Shown in pieces: positions 34,734-43,972 of a DNA stretch of 64,000 nt. Within the stretch, counting starts at the first letter, position 1. Every line of letters starts with the position of its first letter. The stretch is from NCBI RefSeq assembly GCF_900101625.1, contig NZ_FMYZ01000002.1, positions 558,001 through 622,000 on the forward strand. The letters are read 5' to 3'. The translations under genes were made by a program, and so were the position numbers. The notes beneath the pieces are model-generated. The model made no database searches and had not been told where the DNA came from. It worked only from the letters and a program-made list of their open reading frames with translations. This DNA is from Cupriavidus sp. YR651 (lineage in GTDB: Bacteria; Pseudomonadota; Gammaproteobacteria; Burkholderiales; Burkholderiaceae).

Positions 34734-36482
34734 TCAGCGGTCGGCGGCAGGTGTGGCGGCCGGTGATTCGGCGGCGGCCAGGGTGGCGGCGGACGGCACC
34801 GGGGTGCTCGTCGTCGGCGCCGGGGCGACGGCCGGCGTGGCCGAGGCAGGGGCGGGCAGCGTGCCGGCCGGCAGCGGGGCGGCGGCCGGACGCGCCGGGT
34901 GGCCTTCCATGTTGCCGTTCAGGTAGACCTCGCCGGGGATGGGCGGCCCGAAGGTGTCGGTGGGCATCGGATAGTTCGGCGGCAGCGGCTTGACCAGGCG
35001 CGGCGTGACCACGAACAGCAGTTCGGTGCGGTCTTGCTGGAAGTTGGTGCTGCGCGTCAGCGCGCCGACGACGGGCAGGTCGCCAACGCCGGGCAGGCCC
35101 TTGATGCTGCCTGTGACGTTGTTCTTGATCAGCCCGCCGATCGCGAAGCTCTGGCCGTCATAAACCTGCAACGTGGTGGAGGCCCGGCGCGTATTGATCA
35201 GCGGCAGGATCGACGTGCCGGCCACATTGGGCGCGGTCAGCGCCACGCCCGTGGGCGACAGCTCCGACACCTCGGGCGCGACCTTCAGGTTGATGCGGCC
35301 GTTCTCCATCACCGTGGGCGTGAAGCGCAGGCCCACGCCGAAGGTCTCTTCCTGCAGGACGATGGTGGTGCCGGTGCCGCCAAAGCTCTGCGGTACCGGG
35401 ATGAAGACCTTGCCGCCGGCCAGGAAGCTGGCCTCCTGCCCGCTGATGGCCATGAGGTTTGGCTCGGCCAGGATCTTGACCAGACCATCGCCTTTTTGCG
35501 CGTCCAGCGCGAACTTCAGCGGCAGATTGTTGGCCTTGCTGAACGTTAGCAGATCGCTCGCGCCCGAGAGGAAATTGGCCAGCAGGCCAAAGCTCCAGCT
35601 GCCAAAGGCGCTGTTCAGGTTGACGGCGGAGCCCATCTGATCGATCAGACTCTTGGACACTTCCGCCACCTTGACCTCCAGCATGACCTGCTGCGGGGCC
35701 TCGACCACCATCATGTTGATGATGCGGGGGCTGCGTAGCGGCATGCCGGCCGTGGACGGGTTGTTGGGCGCCGGCGGCGGCTGGAGCATGCCACCCTGCT
35801 GCGTTTGCGCCGGCCCCCGGGTCTGGCGGATCACGAAGGCGTTGGCGATATCGAGGATCTTCTGGGCCTGCACGGAATCGGACACCGTGCCGCTCAGCAC
35901 CAGGCTGTCGGCGGCGGACGATACCCGCACGCGCCGGGCTTCTGGCAGCAGGTCGCGCAGCGTGGCCTGCAGGCCGCCCGGGTCGGCCCCGACGACGACG
36001 TCGATCACGCTGCACGAGCCGCTGCGGCCCTGGACGATCATGTTGGTGCTGCCGACTTCCTGGCCCAGCACGTAGAGCGTTTGCGGCGACACCAGCATGG
36101 CCTGGGCCACGTTCGGGTTGCCCAGCGTGCGGCCCTTCACGGGCTCGGGCAAGTCCACCATCACGGATTTGCCCACGGGCACCGCCACCTCGCGGCGTTC
36201 GCGGATGGGGCCCGCGCAGTTCGGGCCACGGGCGGGCGGGGCGTCGCGGTTCGCGCTGCCGGCATCGGCGCCGATGGTCAGCTGCACAGGGCCACTGGCG
36301 GCCAGGCGCAACGGCTTGCCCGGCGCGGCGGCGTTGGCGGTGTTGATAGCCGCTTCCACGCCGGCCTGGGCCTGGACGGTGCCGCCCCACAGGGCGCCCA
36401 GTACGGCGACCGCGAGCGCGGTGGCCTGGAGTTGCGGTGACAGACGGCGCGGCACGCCGCAAAGATCGGTGACTCGGTCCAT
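34734..36482 (-). CDS. rcpA: Tad outer-membrane secretin RcpA/CpaC
   Basis: Secretin of 582 residues that forms the outer-membrane pore for the Flp pilus. Signal peptide up to about residue 40 (ALAVAVLGALWGGTVQAQA). The N-terminal pilus-binding part has VPVGKSVMVDLPEPVKGRTLGNPNVAQAMLVSPQTLYVLGQEVGSTNMIV, then a BON-like stretch, then the secretin core with VEVKVAEVSKSL-like and LKVAPEVSELS and the closing segment VPVVGALTRSTNFQQDRTELLFVVTPRLVKPL. A Pro/Ala-rich tail follows. The start at 36482 has GGGGG upstream; longer in-frame starts lack support. Confidence 0.93.
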   Translation of the reverse strand: MDRVTDLCGVPRRLSPQLQATALAVAVLGALWGGTVQAQAGVEAAINTANAAAPGKPLRLAASGPVQLTIGADAGSANRDAPPARGPNCAGPIRERREVAVPVGKSVMVDLPEPVKGRTLGNPNVAQAMLVSPQTLYVLGQEVGSTNMIVQGRSGSCSVIDVVVGADPGGLQATLRDLLPEARRVRVSSAADSLVLSGTVSDSVQAQKILDIANAFVIRQTRGPAQTQQGGMLQPPPAPNNPSTAGMPLRSPRIINMMVVEAPQQVMLEVKVAEVSKSLIDQMGSAVNLNSAFGSWSFGLLANFLSGASDLLTFSKANNLPLKFALDAQKGDGLVKILAEPNLMAISGQEASFLAGGKVFIPVPQSFGGTGTTIVLQEETFGVGLRFTPTVMENGRINLKVAPEVSELSPTGVALTAPNVAGTSILPLINTRRASTTLQVYDGQSFAIGGLIKNNVTGSIKGLPGVGDLPVVGALTRSTNFQQDRTELLFVVTPRLVKPLPPNYPMPTDTFGPPIPGEVYLNGNMEGHPARPAAAPLPAGTLPAPASATPAVAPAPTTSTPVPSAATLAAAESPAATPAADR

Positions 36483-36564
36483 GATGATCCCCCGGATGGG
36501 TCGTGCTGTGCCGAGAGCAGTTACCGGAATGGCCTGCTTCTTTCGGCGCGCACTCCCTCTTGTT

Positions 36565-37413
36565 TCAGAAGCATTCCTGATTGTGTTGCGTACCGCTGAT
36601 GACGCCGATGCATGTGCCGGCAAACCTTTTCTCGGAGACGCGCCGCACCACCTGTACCGTCCTGGTCACGGGTGCGGCAACCGCGATGACGGGTTCCTTG
36701 AGCAGCGTGTTCTTGGTGGCGCCAGCCGTCAGCGCGGGGCGCGGGTCAATCTGGTTGCGCAGCACCAGCGAGAGCGTGCCCACGCTGCGCGCCAGGTCGA
36801 GTTGCTCCGCCTCTTCGGGCGAGACCTCCAGCGTCACGGCGTTCACCACCTTGGGCTTGGTCTCATCGCGGTTGACTTCCTGCGCCACGGCCAGCACCAG
36901 GATCTTCTCGAGCACGATCTTGGAGATGGACTGCTCGTTGCGGTCGGCCGTGGTGCCGCCCTTGATGTCCTTGTCTTTCTGGGTATTGACGATGATGTCG
37001 ACGAAGCTGCCCGGCAGGGCGAAGCCCGCCACGCCCACCACGTCGTTCACACGCACGGTGATGGCGCGCTTGCCGTCGGCGATGACCGCGGACAGGCCGC
37101 CCTTGGTGCCCACCGGCGTCAGCTTCGACTCCAGCACTGGCTCGCCGCGCGAGAGGCTGGTCCTGGCCACGCGGCCATCGAGCGCGTGCTGGTCGGTGAT
37201 GACCCCCGGCGGCAGGCTGGATGCGGGCCAGTCGACGAGCTTGACGATGTCTGGCGTGATCTGCTGGCCCAGGCTGATGTCGGCCGCGGCCACTGCGACC
37301 TTGGTGATGCCGTTGCTGCCTTGCTGCAGGAGCCAGCGCGAGGCCAGCATGACGGCGGCCAGGCCGGCGACCGTCGCCACTAGCAGCATGAACAGGATTC
37401 GCACGTTTTTCAT
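36565..37413 (-). CDS. cpaB: Tad pilus assembly protein CpaB/RcpC
   Basis: Envelope protein of 282 residues with an N-terminal membrane anchor (ILFMLLVATVAGLAAVMLASRW) and a SAF domain (AVAAADISLGQQITPDIVKLVDWPASSLPPG, about 40-70), followed by the RcpC/CpaB domain (AITVRVNDVVGVAGFALPGSFVDIIV). CpaB links the inner-membrane machine to the secretin. GGAGGA lies seven bases before ATG 37413. It is 82 bases from the secretin gene. Confidence 0.94.
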   Translation of the reverse strand: MKNVRILFMLLVATVAGLAAVMLASRWLLQQGSNGITKVAVAAADISLGQQITPDIVKLVDWPASSLPPGVITDQHALDGRVARTSLSRGEPVLESKLTPVGTKGGLSAVIADGKRAITVRVNDVVGVAGFALPGSFVDIIVNTQKDKDIKGGTTADRNEQSISKIVLEKILVLAVAQEVNRDETKPKVVNAVTLEVSPEEAEQLDLARSVGTLSLVLRNQIDPRPALTAGATKNTLLKEPVIAVAAPVTRTVQVVRRVSEKRFAGTCIGVISGTQHNQECF

Positions 37414-37431
37414 TTCCAGGTCCTCCCTCGT

Positions 37432-37650
37432 TCAGAAATTCATCCACGCCCGGTGCGCCACGACACGGCGGCAGAGGACTGGAATGGCCGGGCGGCCGGT
37501 ACGCCGGTCGTCGGCGCGTTGGTGGCGATGCGGGCGGCGGCTCGTGGCCGGCTGGGGCCAGGCGTCGCGCGACGGTGTGCGCTGGCGATGCGGCGCGGCG
37601 CAGGCCCTGGCCTGTCCGTGCCGCGCGTGGATGCGGCTACTTTCGTGCAT
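37432..37650 (-). CDS. Possible small basic protein between cpaA and cpaB
   Basis: Uncertain frame of 72 codons in the 356-base gap between the peptidase and cpaB genes. ATG 37650 has GGGGG eight bases upstream. The product would be very rich in Arg and His (over 30%), without a recognised domain or signal peptide. About four fifths of its codons end in G or C, but another overlapping frame (TTG at 37655) scores nearly as well, so coding is not shown. It may equally be non-coding leader sequence. Confidence 0.25.
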   Translation of the reverse strand: MHESSRIHARHGQARACAAPHRQRTPSRDAWPQPATSRRPHRHQRADDRRTGRPAIPVLCRRVVAHRAWMNF

Positions 37651-37769
37651 GACAATTTCCCCCGTTCCTGATCCCTCTTGTCACTGCGCCGGGACCTTCT
37701 TCAGCGTTGGTTGGGCGCCCGGCCTGGCCGTGCGCGCTGCAATCGCCCTGCGTCGCCTTGCGGCGGCAC

Positions 37770-38315
37770 TCAGAACACCTGCCACTTCACCAGCAAGGTG
37801 CCCGCCGCGATGGCGATCGCGTAGGGCAGTCTCGGCGCGGCGCACGCCAGGGCCGGCTCTCCGGGCTCGCTTTGCCCGGCCGACGCCACCCTGGTGCCGA
37901 ACGGCAGCGACAGCAACAGCGCCGAGACACCCGCCGCGGCGCGCCGCGACTCCTTGCGCAGCAGGATGGCGACGACGGCCAGCACGCCTCCTGCCAGAAA
38001 ACTCACGATTGCCACGTGGGCACCGCCCAACGGCCCCATAAAGGCGCCGACCGCACCCATCAGCTTCACGTCCCCTGCACCCATGCCACCGAGCACATAG
38101 ATGCCGAGGCAAAGGCCCATTCCCGTCGCGGTACCGCCAAGCCATTGAATGCCGCCGGCTGCCAACCCCTGCGTTGCGATCTGTGCCATCAGCGCGATGG
38201 CGAGTCCGCAACCCACCAGCCAGTTCGGAATGCGCCGCGTGCGTGCATCGCACACCGCGGCAATCGTCACCATGGCGACCAGGCTCAGATTGGCGAGGGC
38301 TATCACGATGGTCAT
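37770..38315 (-). CDS. cpaA: Prepilin peptidase TadV/CpaA
   Basis: Integral membrane aspartyl peptidase (A24 family) of 181 residues that cleaves prepilin Flp and TadE/F-type pseudopilins. The two catalytic aspartates are in AAVCDARTRRIPNWLVG (near residue 23) and in the GxGD motif LGGMGAGDVKLMGAVG. Five to six membrane helices are predicted. The ATG at 38315 has AGGA upstream. It follows flp by 85 bases. Confidence 0.93.
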   Translation of the reverse strand: MTIVIALANLSLVAMVTIAAVCDARTRRIPNWLVGCGLAIALMAQIATQGLAAGGIQWLGGTATGMGLCLGIYVLGGMGAGDVKLMGAVGAFMGPLGGAHVAIVSFLAGGVLAVVAILLRKESRRAAAGVSALLLSLPFGTRVASAGQSEPGEPALACAAPRLPYAIAIAAGTLLVKWQVF

Positions 38316-38400
38316 GGCGCTATCCTGCTGGTGGTTGTGTTTTGGAATCTGGCCGGACCGGCCCCAGGCGCACTGGGCCGGTCCGGGGTGCCAGCGCGGG

Positions 38401-38580
38401 TCAGGCGGCGGCGAGCGCAGTGGCGACCGAGTTCCAGATCGTGCCAACGGCGGTCTTGACGGTGCCGCCATAGGTCACCATCACCAGGGCTACGAAGGCC
38501 AGCAACAGGGCATATTCCACGCCGGCTGCGCCGTCTTCTTCACGCACAAAACGCTTGATGCCATTGAACATGGTGTTCAT
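38401..38580 (-). CDS. flp: Flp-type pilin
   Basis: Major pilin precursor of 59 residues. A short basic leader (MNTMFNGIKRFVREEDG) ends at the predicted cleavage after Gly17, then AAGVEYALLLAFVALVMVTYGG: Glu at +5 and Tyr at +6, as in Flp pilins, within a hydrophobic helix. AAGGAG lies before the start. It is the first gene of the operon; a large non-coding region upstream probably controls it. Confidence 0.95.
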   Translation of the reverse strand: MNTMFNGIKRFVREEDGAAGVEYALLLAFVALVMVTYGGTVKTAVGTIWNSVATALAAA

Positions 38581-39672
38581 GTCCTTCTCCTTCACGTCAT
38601 GGTTTGTGGAAAAAAGCGCCCGCTGGAGATCGGGCACAAGGTTTCGGCCGGAAACCGGCCGAGGCCAAACCGGATAGCTGTCACTGCCGTGACGTCTTGC
38701 CGGTTCCACCTGGCTCAGGGGCAAGGACCCAACCGAGATGGGCCCTTGCTTGCATCCGATGCGTCGCCGCTCCCCGCGGCATGGCACTTTGTGGTTGCCC
38801 GCTGACCGATCCGAACCTCTCCAGGGATCGACCCGCGCCTGAAAGTGCTGCAACTCACTCGGACGTTCCAGCGGGTGCCGGACCGCCCGGACCGCCACTG
38901 CAGCGTGGCGGTCCTTTTCCTCCCCCTGGGTCTGACGGATGTCTCGCCCTTTTCCCGTCCCACTTGTTATCTGGCGCCTCCGGGATCCTGTCTGTCGCAG
39001 GACCTACGGGCTTGCCGTGGTTGCGGGACATAGAGCGACGAACGTGCCACGGGGGTTAAGTCGTTGATTTATATGGGGGTGGGTTTTTCGGGATGCGTCG
39101 TTTCCGAGACTGTGTAACCAGATGTATCTGGATCTGTGCAGGCTCGATAGCGCACTTTGCCCCGGTGTTTTGTATCGCTTACATGGCTTTGTGCCGTGTG
39201 AGACGTACCAAACAGGTGAAAAAGTGATGTATGCGAACAGCGAGGCAGGGTTGCCACGGGGTAGGGCCACCAAGACCAAAACGTTGCATTTATGGAGCGC
39301 CTGATAACGCGCATTCGCTCAAGCTCATCCGTCTGGCATTGCCGGATGGCCGGGAAGTGTCGATGCATGGTTGTATGCACCCCGACGCATGAATGCGCGG
39401 TAGTGCACGATCAGGCCGTTGCGATGGCCGATGCCAGGGTCATCCTTCTGGACGAGGCCATTTTGAGATGGCTCTCAGGCGCCACAACGTGTCATCCAGG
39501 CGATGGAGAGGAGGGCAAAAATCGCACCGCGCGAGCTGTCAGGACGAATGGTTGCAGGTCTGAAACGTGGGGGGCGAGAAGGCGCTTCTGGTTACGCAAC
39601 TGAAGCGCTTCATACAGTATCCGGTTACACCAGGTTACAACCCCGCCTGGCACGGTTTTAGCGCGATGAGGA
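38581..39672. other. Long non-coding region upstream of flp
   Basis: About 1.1 kb with no convincing gene on either strand. Composition becomes noticeably less GC-rich between about 39050 and 39380. It should hold the flp promoter and leader. Visible items: a CGGCCGG-3-CCGGCCG hairpin (38645-38661), a longer hairpin at 38889-38914, and a CCAGAT-2-ATCTGG dyad (39118-39131). No sigma-70 or sigma-54 promoter could be assigned with confidence. Confidence 0.5.
38889..38918 (+). terminator. Hairpin with short T-run upstream of flp
   Basis: A perfect 10-bp stem, GGACCGCCAC and GTGGCGGTCC, with a 6-base loop is followed by TTTT on the plus strand. No gene ends before it on that strand, so its role as terminator is doubtful; on the minus strand it would be a hairpin in the flp leader. 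Confidence 0.4.
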
Positions 39673-40599
39673 TCAGGGTGACGGGGGCGATACAGACTCC
39701 GCCACCTGTTCGCGCAGCCAGGCATGGAAACGCTGGATCGCTTTTTCGCGCGGATTGCCTTCACGCCATGTGACCCAGTAGTGCAGGCTGGACGGGATGC
39801 GAGTGGTGCCGATCTGCACGAGCTGGCCGCTGGCGAGGTAGTCGTGGGCCAGCTGGGTACGCGCCGTGGCCACGCCGAGCCCGGCCACGGCGGACTGGAG
39901 CATCAGCCCGGCGTCCTGGAAGATCGGGCCGCGCTCGGGTTCGTCGGTGGGCAGGCCGGCCAGCAGCAGCCAGTCGCGCCAGGGCCGCAGCGCAAACCGC
40001 AGCATCGGCAGCTTCGGCAGGTCGGCCACCGTGAAGCCGGGGTACTGGGCCAGCAGGGACGGGCTGGCCACCGCGATCACATCGTCTTCGATCAGGTTGT
40101 GGCACGCGAAACCGGGCAGGTCCACGCGCTGGTGCCAGATGCCGACGTCGACGGAGTACGGGTCGGGCGGCGATATGTCGGCGTGCAGCCGCAGATGCAG
40201 ATCGAGTTCCGGCGCCAGCGCATGCAGGCTGGGCAACCGGCGGATCAGCCAGGCGTTGGCCAGGTCCGCCATCACGCTGACCTGCAGCCTGACCACGGGC
40301 GGCCCCGCGGTGTTGCTGGCCTCGCGCAGCGCGGATTCGAGCTGGTCCAGCGCGGCGCGCACCTGCTCGGCCAGCCGCATGCCGGCGCTGGTGGGCGTCA
40401 TCGACAGGCCCGTGCGCTGGAACAGCTTGGTGCCCAGGTTGTCCTCCAGCCCGCGAACATGATGGCTGATAGCGCTGTGGGTGAGCGCGAGCTCCTCCGC
40501 CGCGCGCGTGAAACTGCGGTGGCGCGTGGCGGCTTCGAGCGCACGGAGCGCCTGGAGCGGGGGCAGGTGAGGGTGCAGGCGTGGGGGGCGGGGAGGCAT
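39673..40599 (-). CDS. LysR-family regulator, GcvA-like
   Basis: LysR-type regulator of 308 residues. The N-terminal helix-turn-helix (LQALRALEAATRHRSFTRAAEELALTHSAISHHVRGLEDNLGTKLFQRTG, about residues 15-65) is of the GcvA kind, followed by a substrate-binding domain. ATG 40599 is used; a TTG at 40608 is possible. It is divergent from an MFS transporter gene with 78 bases between, so it probably controls that transporter and its own gene. Effector unknown. Confidence 0.92.
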   Translation of the reverse strand: MPPRPPRLHPHLPPLQALRALEAATRHRSFTRAAEELALTHSAISHHVRGLEDNLGTKLFQRTGLSMTPTSAGMRLAEQVRAALDQLESALREASNTAGPPVVRLQVSVMADLANAWLIRRLPSLHALAPELDLHLRLHADISPPDPYSVDVGIWHQRVDLPGFACHNLIEDDVIAVASPSLLAQYPGFTVADLPKLPMLRFALRPWRDWLLLAGLPTDEPERGPIFQDAGLMLQSAVAGLGVATARTQLAHDYLASGQLVQIGTTRIPSSLHYWVTWREGNPREKAIQRFHAWLREQVAESVSPPSP

Positions 40600-40677
40600 G
40601 ATCGTCAAATTCTACTCACAATTCTCGCGGGTATCTTTCGCTGGTCATGCACCACGCTGGTGACGACAATGCAGGGC

Positions 40678-41931
40678 ATGAACGCAACAACCGCAACCCA
40701 GACCGCCATGGCGGCCCAGCCCAACCACGCTTCCGGCGCCCGCTGGCGCGTGCTGGCGGTGTTTTCGCTTGGCTTCCTGGTTTCCTATATTTTCCGCGGG
40801 GTCAATCTCGGGTTCGCCCCCTATCTGACGCGTGAGCTGGGTTTGACGGCAGGCGACCTCGGCCTGCTCACCAGCTTCTACTTCCTCGGGTTTGCCTGCG
40901 CGCAGTTGCCGGCGGGCATCCTGCTGGATCGCTTTGGCCCCCGCCGTACCGAGGCGGCTCTGCTGCTGCTGGCCGTGGCCGGATCGTTCGTGTTCGCCTG
41001 GGCGCCCGGCATGGCCGGACTGGCGGCGGGGCGCGCGATGATCGGCGTGGGCGTGTCGGTATGCCTGGGCGCCGCCATCCAGGCCTTGTCGATGTGGTTC
41101 CCGCTGTCGCGCATGCCGTTGCTGAACGGGCTGGTGATGGCCATCGGCGGGCTCGGGGCGGTGGTCGTCGGCAGCCCGCTGTCGTGGCTGCTGTCGTGGA
41201 CGGACTGGCGCACGGTCAGCGCGGGTATGGCCGTGGTGTCCTTCGGCATGGCGGTGCTGCTGTGGTTTGGCGTGCCGGACGTGAAGCGCGTGGGCAAGGA
41301 GAGTTTTGCCGAGCAATGGCGCGGCACGCGACAGATCCTCGGCAGCGAGCGCTTCTGGCGCGTGGTGCCGCTGACGCTGCTCAACCAGGGCATCTTCCTG
41401 GCCGTGCAGACGCTGTGGGTCAGCGCGTTCATGCGCGATGTGCAGGGCCTGACGTCCACGCAGGGCGCGCGGATGGTGTCGGTGATCGGCTTTGCGATGA
41501 TGGCCGGTTGCGTGGGTGCGGGCTGGGCCGCGCGCCATCTGGAGCGTCGCGGGATCAGCCTCTACGCATTTGCCGGTTTTGGGATGATGAGTTTCATCGT
41601 CGTCCAGTTGCTGCTGATGGCCCGGCTGTCGTTCCTGCCGCTCCCGCTGTTGTGGGCGGCGTACGGCGTATTTGGCTCCAGCGGGATTCTTACCTACGCG
41701 ATGCTGGCGCGACGCTTTCCGGATGCGCTGATCGGACGGGCCACGACGGCCATGACGCTGACGGTGTTCCTGGCGACCTTCGCGTTCCAGCTTGGCATCG
41801 GGTTTGTGCTGGACTTCTTCCCGACGACGGGCGGCCACTATCCGGTGGCCGCGCACCTGAGCGTGTGGGCCGGCCTGGTGCTGACGCAGGTGCTGGCGGC
41901 GATCTGGTACCTGATGGAAAAGAAGTCCTGA
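40678..41931 (+). CDS. MFS transporter
   Basis: Twelve-helix major facilitator protein of 417 residues. The early loop motif GILLDRFGPRRTEAALLL (about 80-97) and the helix-2 segment LGLLTSFYFLGFACAQLPAG are characteristic. ATG 40678 and ATG 40669 are both possible starts, and neither has a strong ribosome site. It lies divergent to a GcvA-like LysR gene that likely regulates it. The substrate is unknown; similarity in style is to the ACS/nitrate-nitrite-like and sugar-phosphate groups. Confidence 0.88.
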   Translation: MNATTATQTAMAAQPNHASGARWRVLAVFSLGFLVSYIFRGVNLGFAPYLTRELGLTAGDLGLLTSFYFLGFACAQLPAGILLDRFGPRRTEAALLLLAVAGSFVFAWAPGMAGLAAGRAMIGVGVSVCLGAAIQALSMWFPLSRMPLLNGLVMAIGGLGAVVVGSPLSWLLSWTDWRTVSAGMAVVSFGMAVLLWFGVPDVKRVGKESFAEQWRGTRQILGSERFWRVVPLTLLNQGIFLAVQTLWVSAFMRDVQGLTSTQGARMVSVIGFAMMAGCVGAGWAARHLERRGISLYAFAGFGMMSFIVVQLLLMARLSFLPLPLLWAAYGVFGSSGILTYAMLARRFPDALIGRATTAMTLTVFLATFAFQLGIGFVLDFFPTTGGHYPVAAHLSVWAGLVLTQVLAAIWYLMEKKS

Positions 41932-41949
41932 CCGCGTCAGGCCCCGGCC

Positions 41950-42474
41950 CTACAGCACGATGGGCCGGTCGTCGAGTTCGTTGGGGTTGTAGCCATCGCC
42001 CGACGGGAAGTGCTCGGTCAGCAGCGCGTGAATGCGCGATACCGCGACCAGCACGGGGCGTACCGACAGGTCGCGGGCCAGGCCGTCGGCGAGGTCGGTG
42101 CAGATGCCCGTCCAGGCGCCCGGGCTGACGCGCGCGTCGATGCCCCGGTCGGCCAGGATCTCGATGGCGTGGTCGGCCAGGTTGATATAGAGCAGCACGC
42201 CGGAGTGGTCTTCCGTATTCCACACCTCCAGCGCGCCGAACAGCGTCCGCGCCCGCTCGCGGGGCGTGACGCCGCGCCAGGCATGGTCGACGGGCAGGCT
42301 GGCCTCGATCACCACGCGCACTTCTCCCCGGTGATGTTGCTCGCCCGTATGCACGGCCACCTGCAGCTGGTGTTGCGCCTCGGCCGGAAACGCCTTGCGG
42401 GCAATTGCCGACGACGTGCCGAGATGCCGCAGCGCGCGCTTGAGAGACTTCTGCCTGCCCGATGTCGATGTCAT
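41950..42474 (-). CDS. TPM-domain protein without signal peptide
   Basis: Protein of 174 residues of the TPM_phosphatase-like fold (YgcG family). The core is VVIEASLPVDHAW, TPRERARTLFGALEVWNTEDHSGVLLYINLADHAIEILADRGIDARV and WTGICTDLADGL. There is no secretion signal and only weak hydrophobic content, unlike its neighbour. The start at 42474 has AGGA six bases upstream. Third gene of a lemA operon, 11 bases after the second TPM gene. Function unknown; lemA and TPM pairs are widespread. Confidence 0.85.
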   Translation of the reverse strand: MTSTSGRQKSLKRALRHLGTSSAIARKAFPAEAQHQLQVAVHTGEQHHRGEVRVVIEASLPVDHAWRGVTPRERARTLFGALEVWNTEDHSGVLLYINLADHAIEILADRGIDARVSPGAWTGICTDLADGLARDLSVRPVLVAVSRIHALLTEHFPSGDGYNPNELDDRPIVL

Positions 42475-42485
42475 CGTGGTTCCTG

Positions 42486-43352
42486 TCACCAGTTGCCGGA
42501 GGCGCCGCCGCCGTCAAAGCCACCGCCCCCGCCGCCGCTGAATCCACCGCCTCCGCCACCTCCACCCCCGCCGCCAAAATCGCCCCCGCCGAAGCCGCCA
42601 CCGCCGCGTCCCCACTGGCGGCCAATCTCATAGCCACCCAGGCCGCCGAGGCCGCCTGCGGTGGTGGTCGGCCAGCCGCGCCGGCCGGTGACGATTTGCG
42701 GGCTGCGGCCGCGTCGCATCATTGCGGAGAGAAAGAAGAACGCGATGATCGCTAGCGGAAAGAGAACCGGCAGCCAGTCGCCAACCCCCGACGACGCCTG
42801 CCGGCGAGTGCGGTCCGGTCCGGCCAGCCCTTCCTTGTCGATGGTGGCCTGGATGGCCGAGACCCCGGCGGCCAGCCCGCCATAGAAATCGTTCTGCCTG
42901 AAATGCGGTGCCATCACTTCCTGCAGGATGCGGTTGGACATCGCGTCCGTCAGCGAACCCTGCACGCCGCGACCCACTTCGATCCGCATCTTGCGCAGCC
43001 CGGGCGGGTTGTTCTTGGCGATCAGCACGATCACGCCGTCGTCGATGCCCTTGCGGCCCGCGCGCCAGACATCGGCCACGCGGATGCTGTAGGCGTCGAT
43101 CGTCTCGGGGTCCGTGGTCGGCACCATCAGCACGAAGATCTGGCTGCCGCGCTGCTGCTCGTACTCCGCCAGCACGTTTTCCAGCGCGGAGCGCTGGTCG
43201 GCGGACAGCGTGCCTGTCAGGTCTGTCACGCGTTGCGTGAGCGGGGGCACCGCGACGAAGCCATCCGCGGCGATGGCGAAGGTGGGGAGCGCGAGGACCA
43301 TCGCCACCAGCCACAGCAGCGTGGCCAGGCGGCGGGCGATGAACGTGCGCAT
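42486..43352 (-). CDS. Exported TPM-domain (YgcG-type) protein with Gly-rich tail
   Basis: Membrane-anchored protein of 288 residues. Signal peptide MRTFIARRLATLLWLVAMVLALPTFAIAA, a TPM domain (TQRVTDLTGTLSADQRSALENVLAEYEQQRGSQIFVLMVPTT and GVIVLIAKNNPPGLRKMRIEVGRGVQGSLTDA), one membrane helix near residue 205 (WLPVLFPLAIIAFFFLSAMM) and a cytoplasmic glycine-rich tail of about 70 residues ending in GASGNW. This is the standard YgcG arrangement beside lemA. It follows lemA by 11 bases. Confidence 0.92.
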   Translation of the reverse strand: MRTFIARRLATLLWLVAMVLALPTFAIAADGFVAVPPLTQRVTDLTGTLSADQRSALENVLAEYEQQRGSQIFVLMVPTTDPETIDAYSIRVADVWRAGRKGIDDGVIVLIAKNNPPGLRKMRIEVGRGVQGSLTDAMSNRILQEVMAPHFRQNDFYGGLAAGVSAIQATIDKEGLAGPDRTRRQASSGVGDWLPVLFPLAIIAFFFLSAMMRRGRSPQIVTGRRGWPTTTAGGLGGLGGYEIGRQWGRGGGGFGGGDFGGGGGGGGGGGFSGGGGGGFDGGGASGNW

Positions 43353-43363
43353 GATGGCGGGCG

Positions 43364-43972
43364 TCAGAACTTGACGGCGGGGGGGGCGGAGATGGCCTTT
43401 TCGTTCTCCACCGTGAAGGACGGCTTGACCGGATACTTGAAGACCATTGCCGTGAGATTGGTCGGGAAGCTGCGCGCCAGCACGTTGTACGCCTGCACCG
43501 CCGCGATATAGCGCTGCCGCGCCACGGTGATGCGGTTCTCGGTGCCTTCCAGCTGGGATTGCAGGTCGCGGAACGCCGCATCGGCCTTCAGCTGGGGATA
43601 GTTCTCGGACACCGCCAGCAGTCGCGACAGCGCGCTGGTCAGCTGACCCTGCGCCTGCTGGAAGCGCGCGAAGGCTTCCGGGTCGTTGAGGGTCTCGGGC
43701 GTGACCTGGATGCTCGTGGCCTGCGCGCGGGCCTTGGTGACGGCCTCGAGCGTCTCGCGCTCGTGGCTGGCATAGCCCTTCACGGTGGCGACGAGGTTCG
43801 GGATCAGGTCGGCGCGGCGCTGGTACTGGTTGACGACTTCGCCCCAGGCTGCCTTGACGGCTTCGTCCTTGGACTGGAAGTCGTTGTAGCCGCAGGCCGA
43901 CAGCAGGCTGGCCAGCATGGCGAGGACCAGCCAGCGGAACAAGGCGGGCAGGGATGGGGTGGCAGCGCGCAT
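43364..43972 (-). CDS. lemA: LemA-family lipoprotein-like membrane protein
   Basis: LemA protein of 202 residues. The N-terminal anchor LFRWLVLAMLASLLSACGYNDF carries a lipobox-like LLSAC. The LemA fold of long helices is clear: AWGEVVNQYQRRADLIPNLVATVKGYASHERETLEAVTKARAQA and FPTNLTAMVFKYPVKPSFTVEN. The ATG at 43972 has AGGAG six bases upstream. First gene of a lemA-TPM-TPM operon. The exact role of LemA proteins is not established. Confidence 0.93.
   Translation of the reverse strand: MRAATPSLPALFRWLVLAMLASLLSACGYNDFQSKDEAVKAAWGEVVNQYQRRADLIPNLVATVKGYASHERETLEAVTKARAQATSIQVTPETLNDPEAFARFQQAQGQLTSALSRLLAVSENYPQLKADAAFRDLQSQLEGTENRITVARQRYIAAVQAYNVLARSFPTNLTAMVFKYPVKPSFTVENEKAISAPPAVKF

Noticed and set aside
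38604-39059. Open frame of 151 codons on the plus strand upstream of flp
   Set aside because: Pro/Gly/Cys-rich translation, no ribosome site, interrupted by a hairpin; considered non-coding.
39004-39279. Open frame of 91 codons on the minus strand upstream of flp
   Set aside because: No ribosome site, ordinary start or domain; codon use is unlike neighbouring genes.
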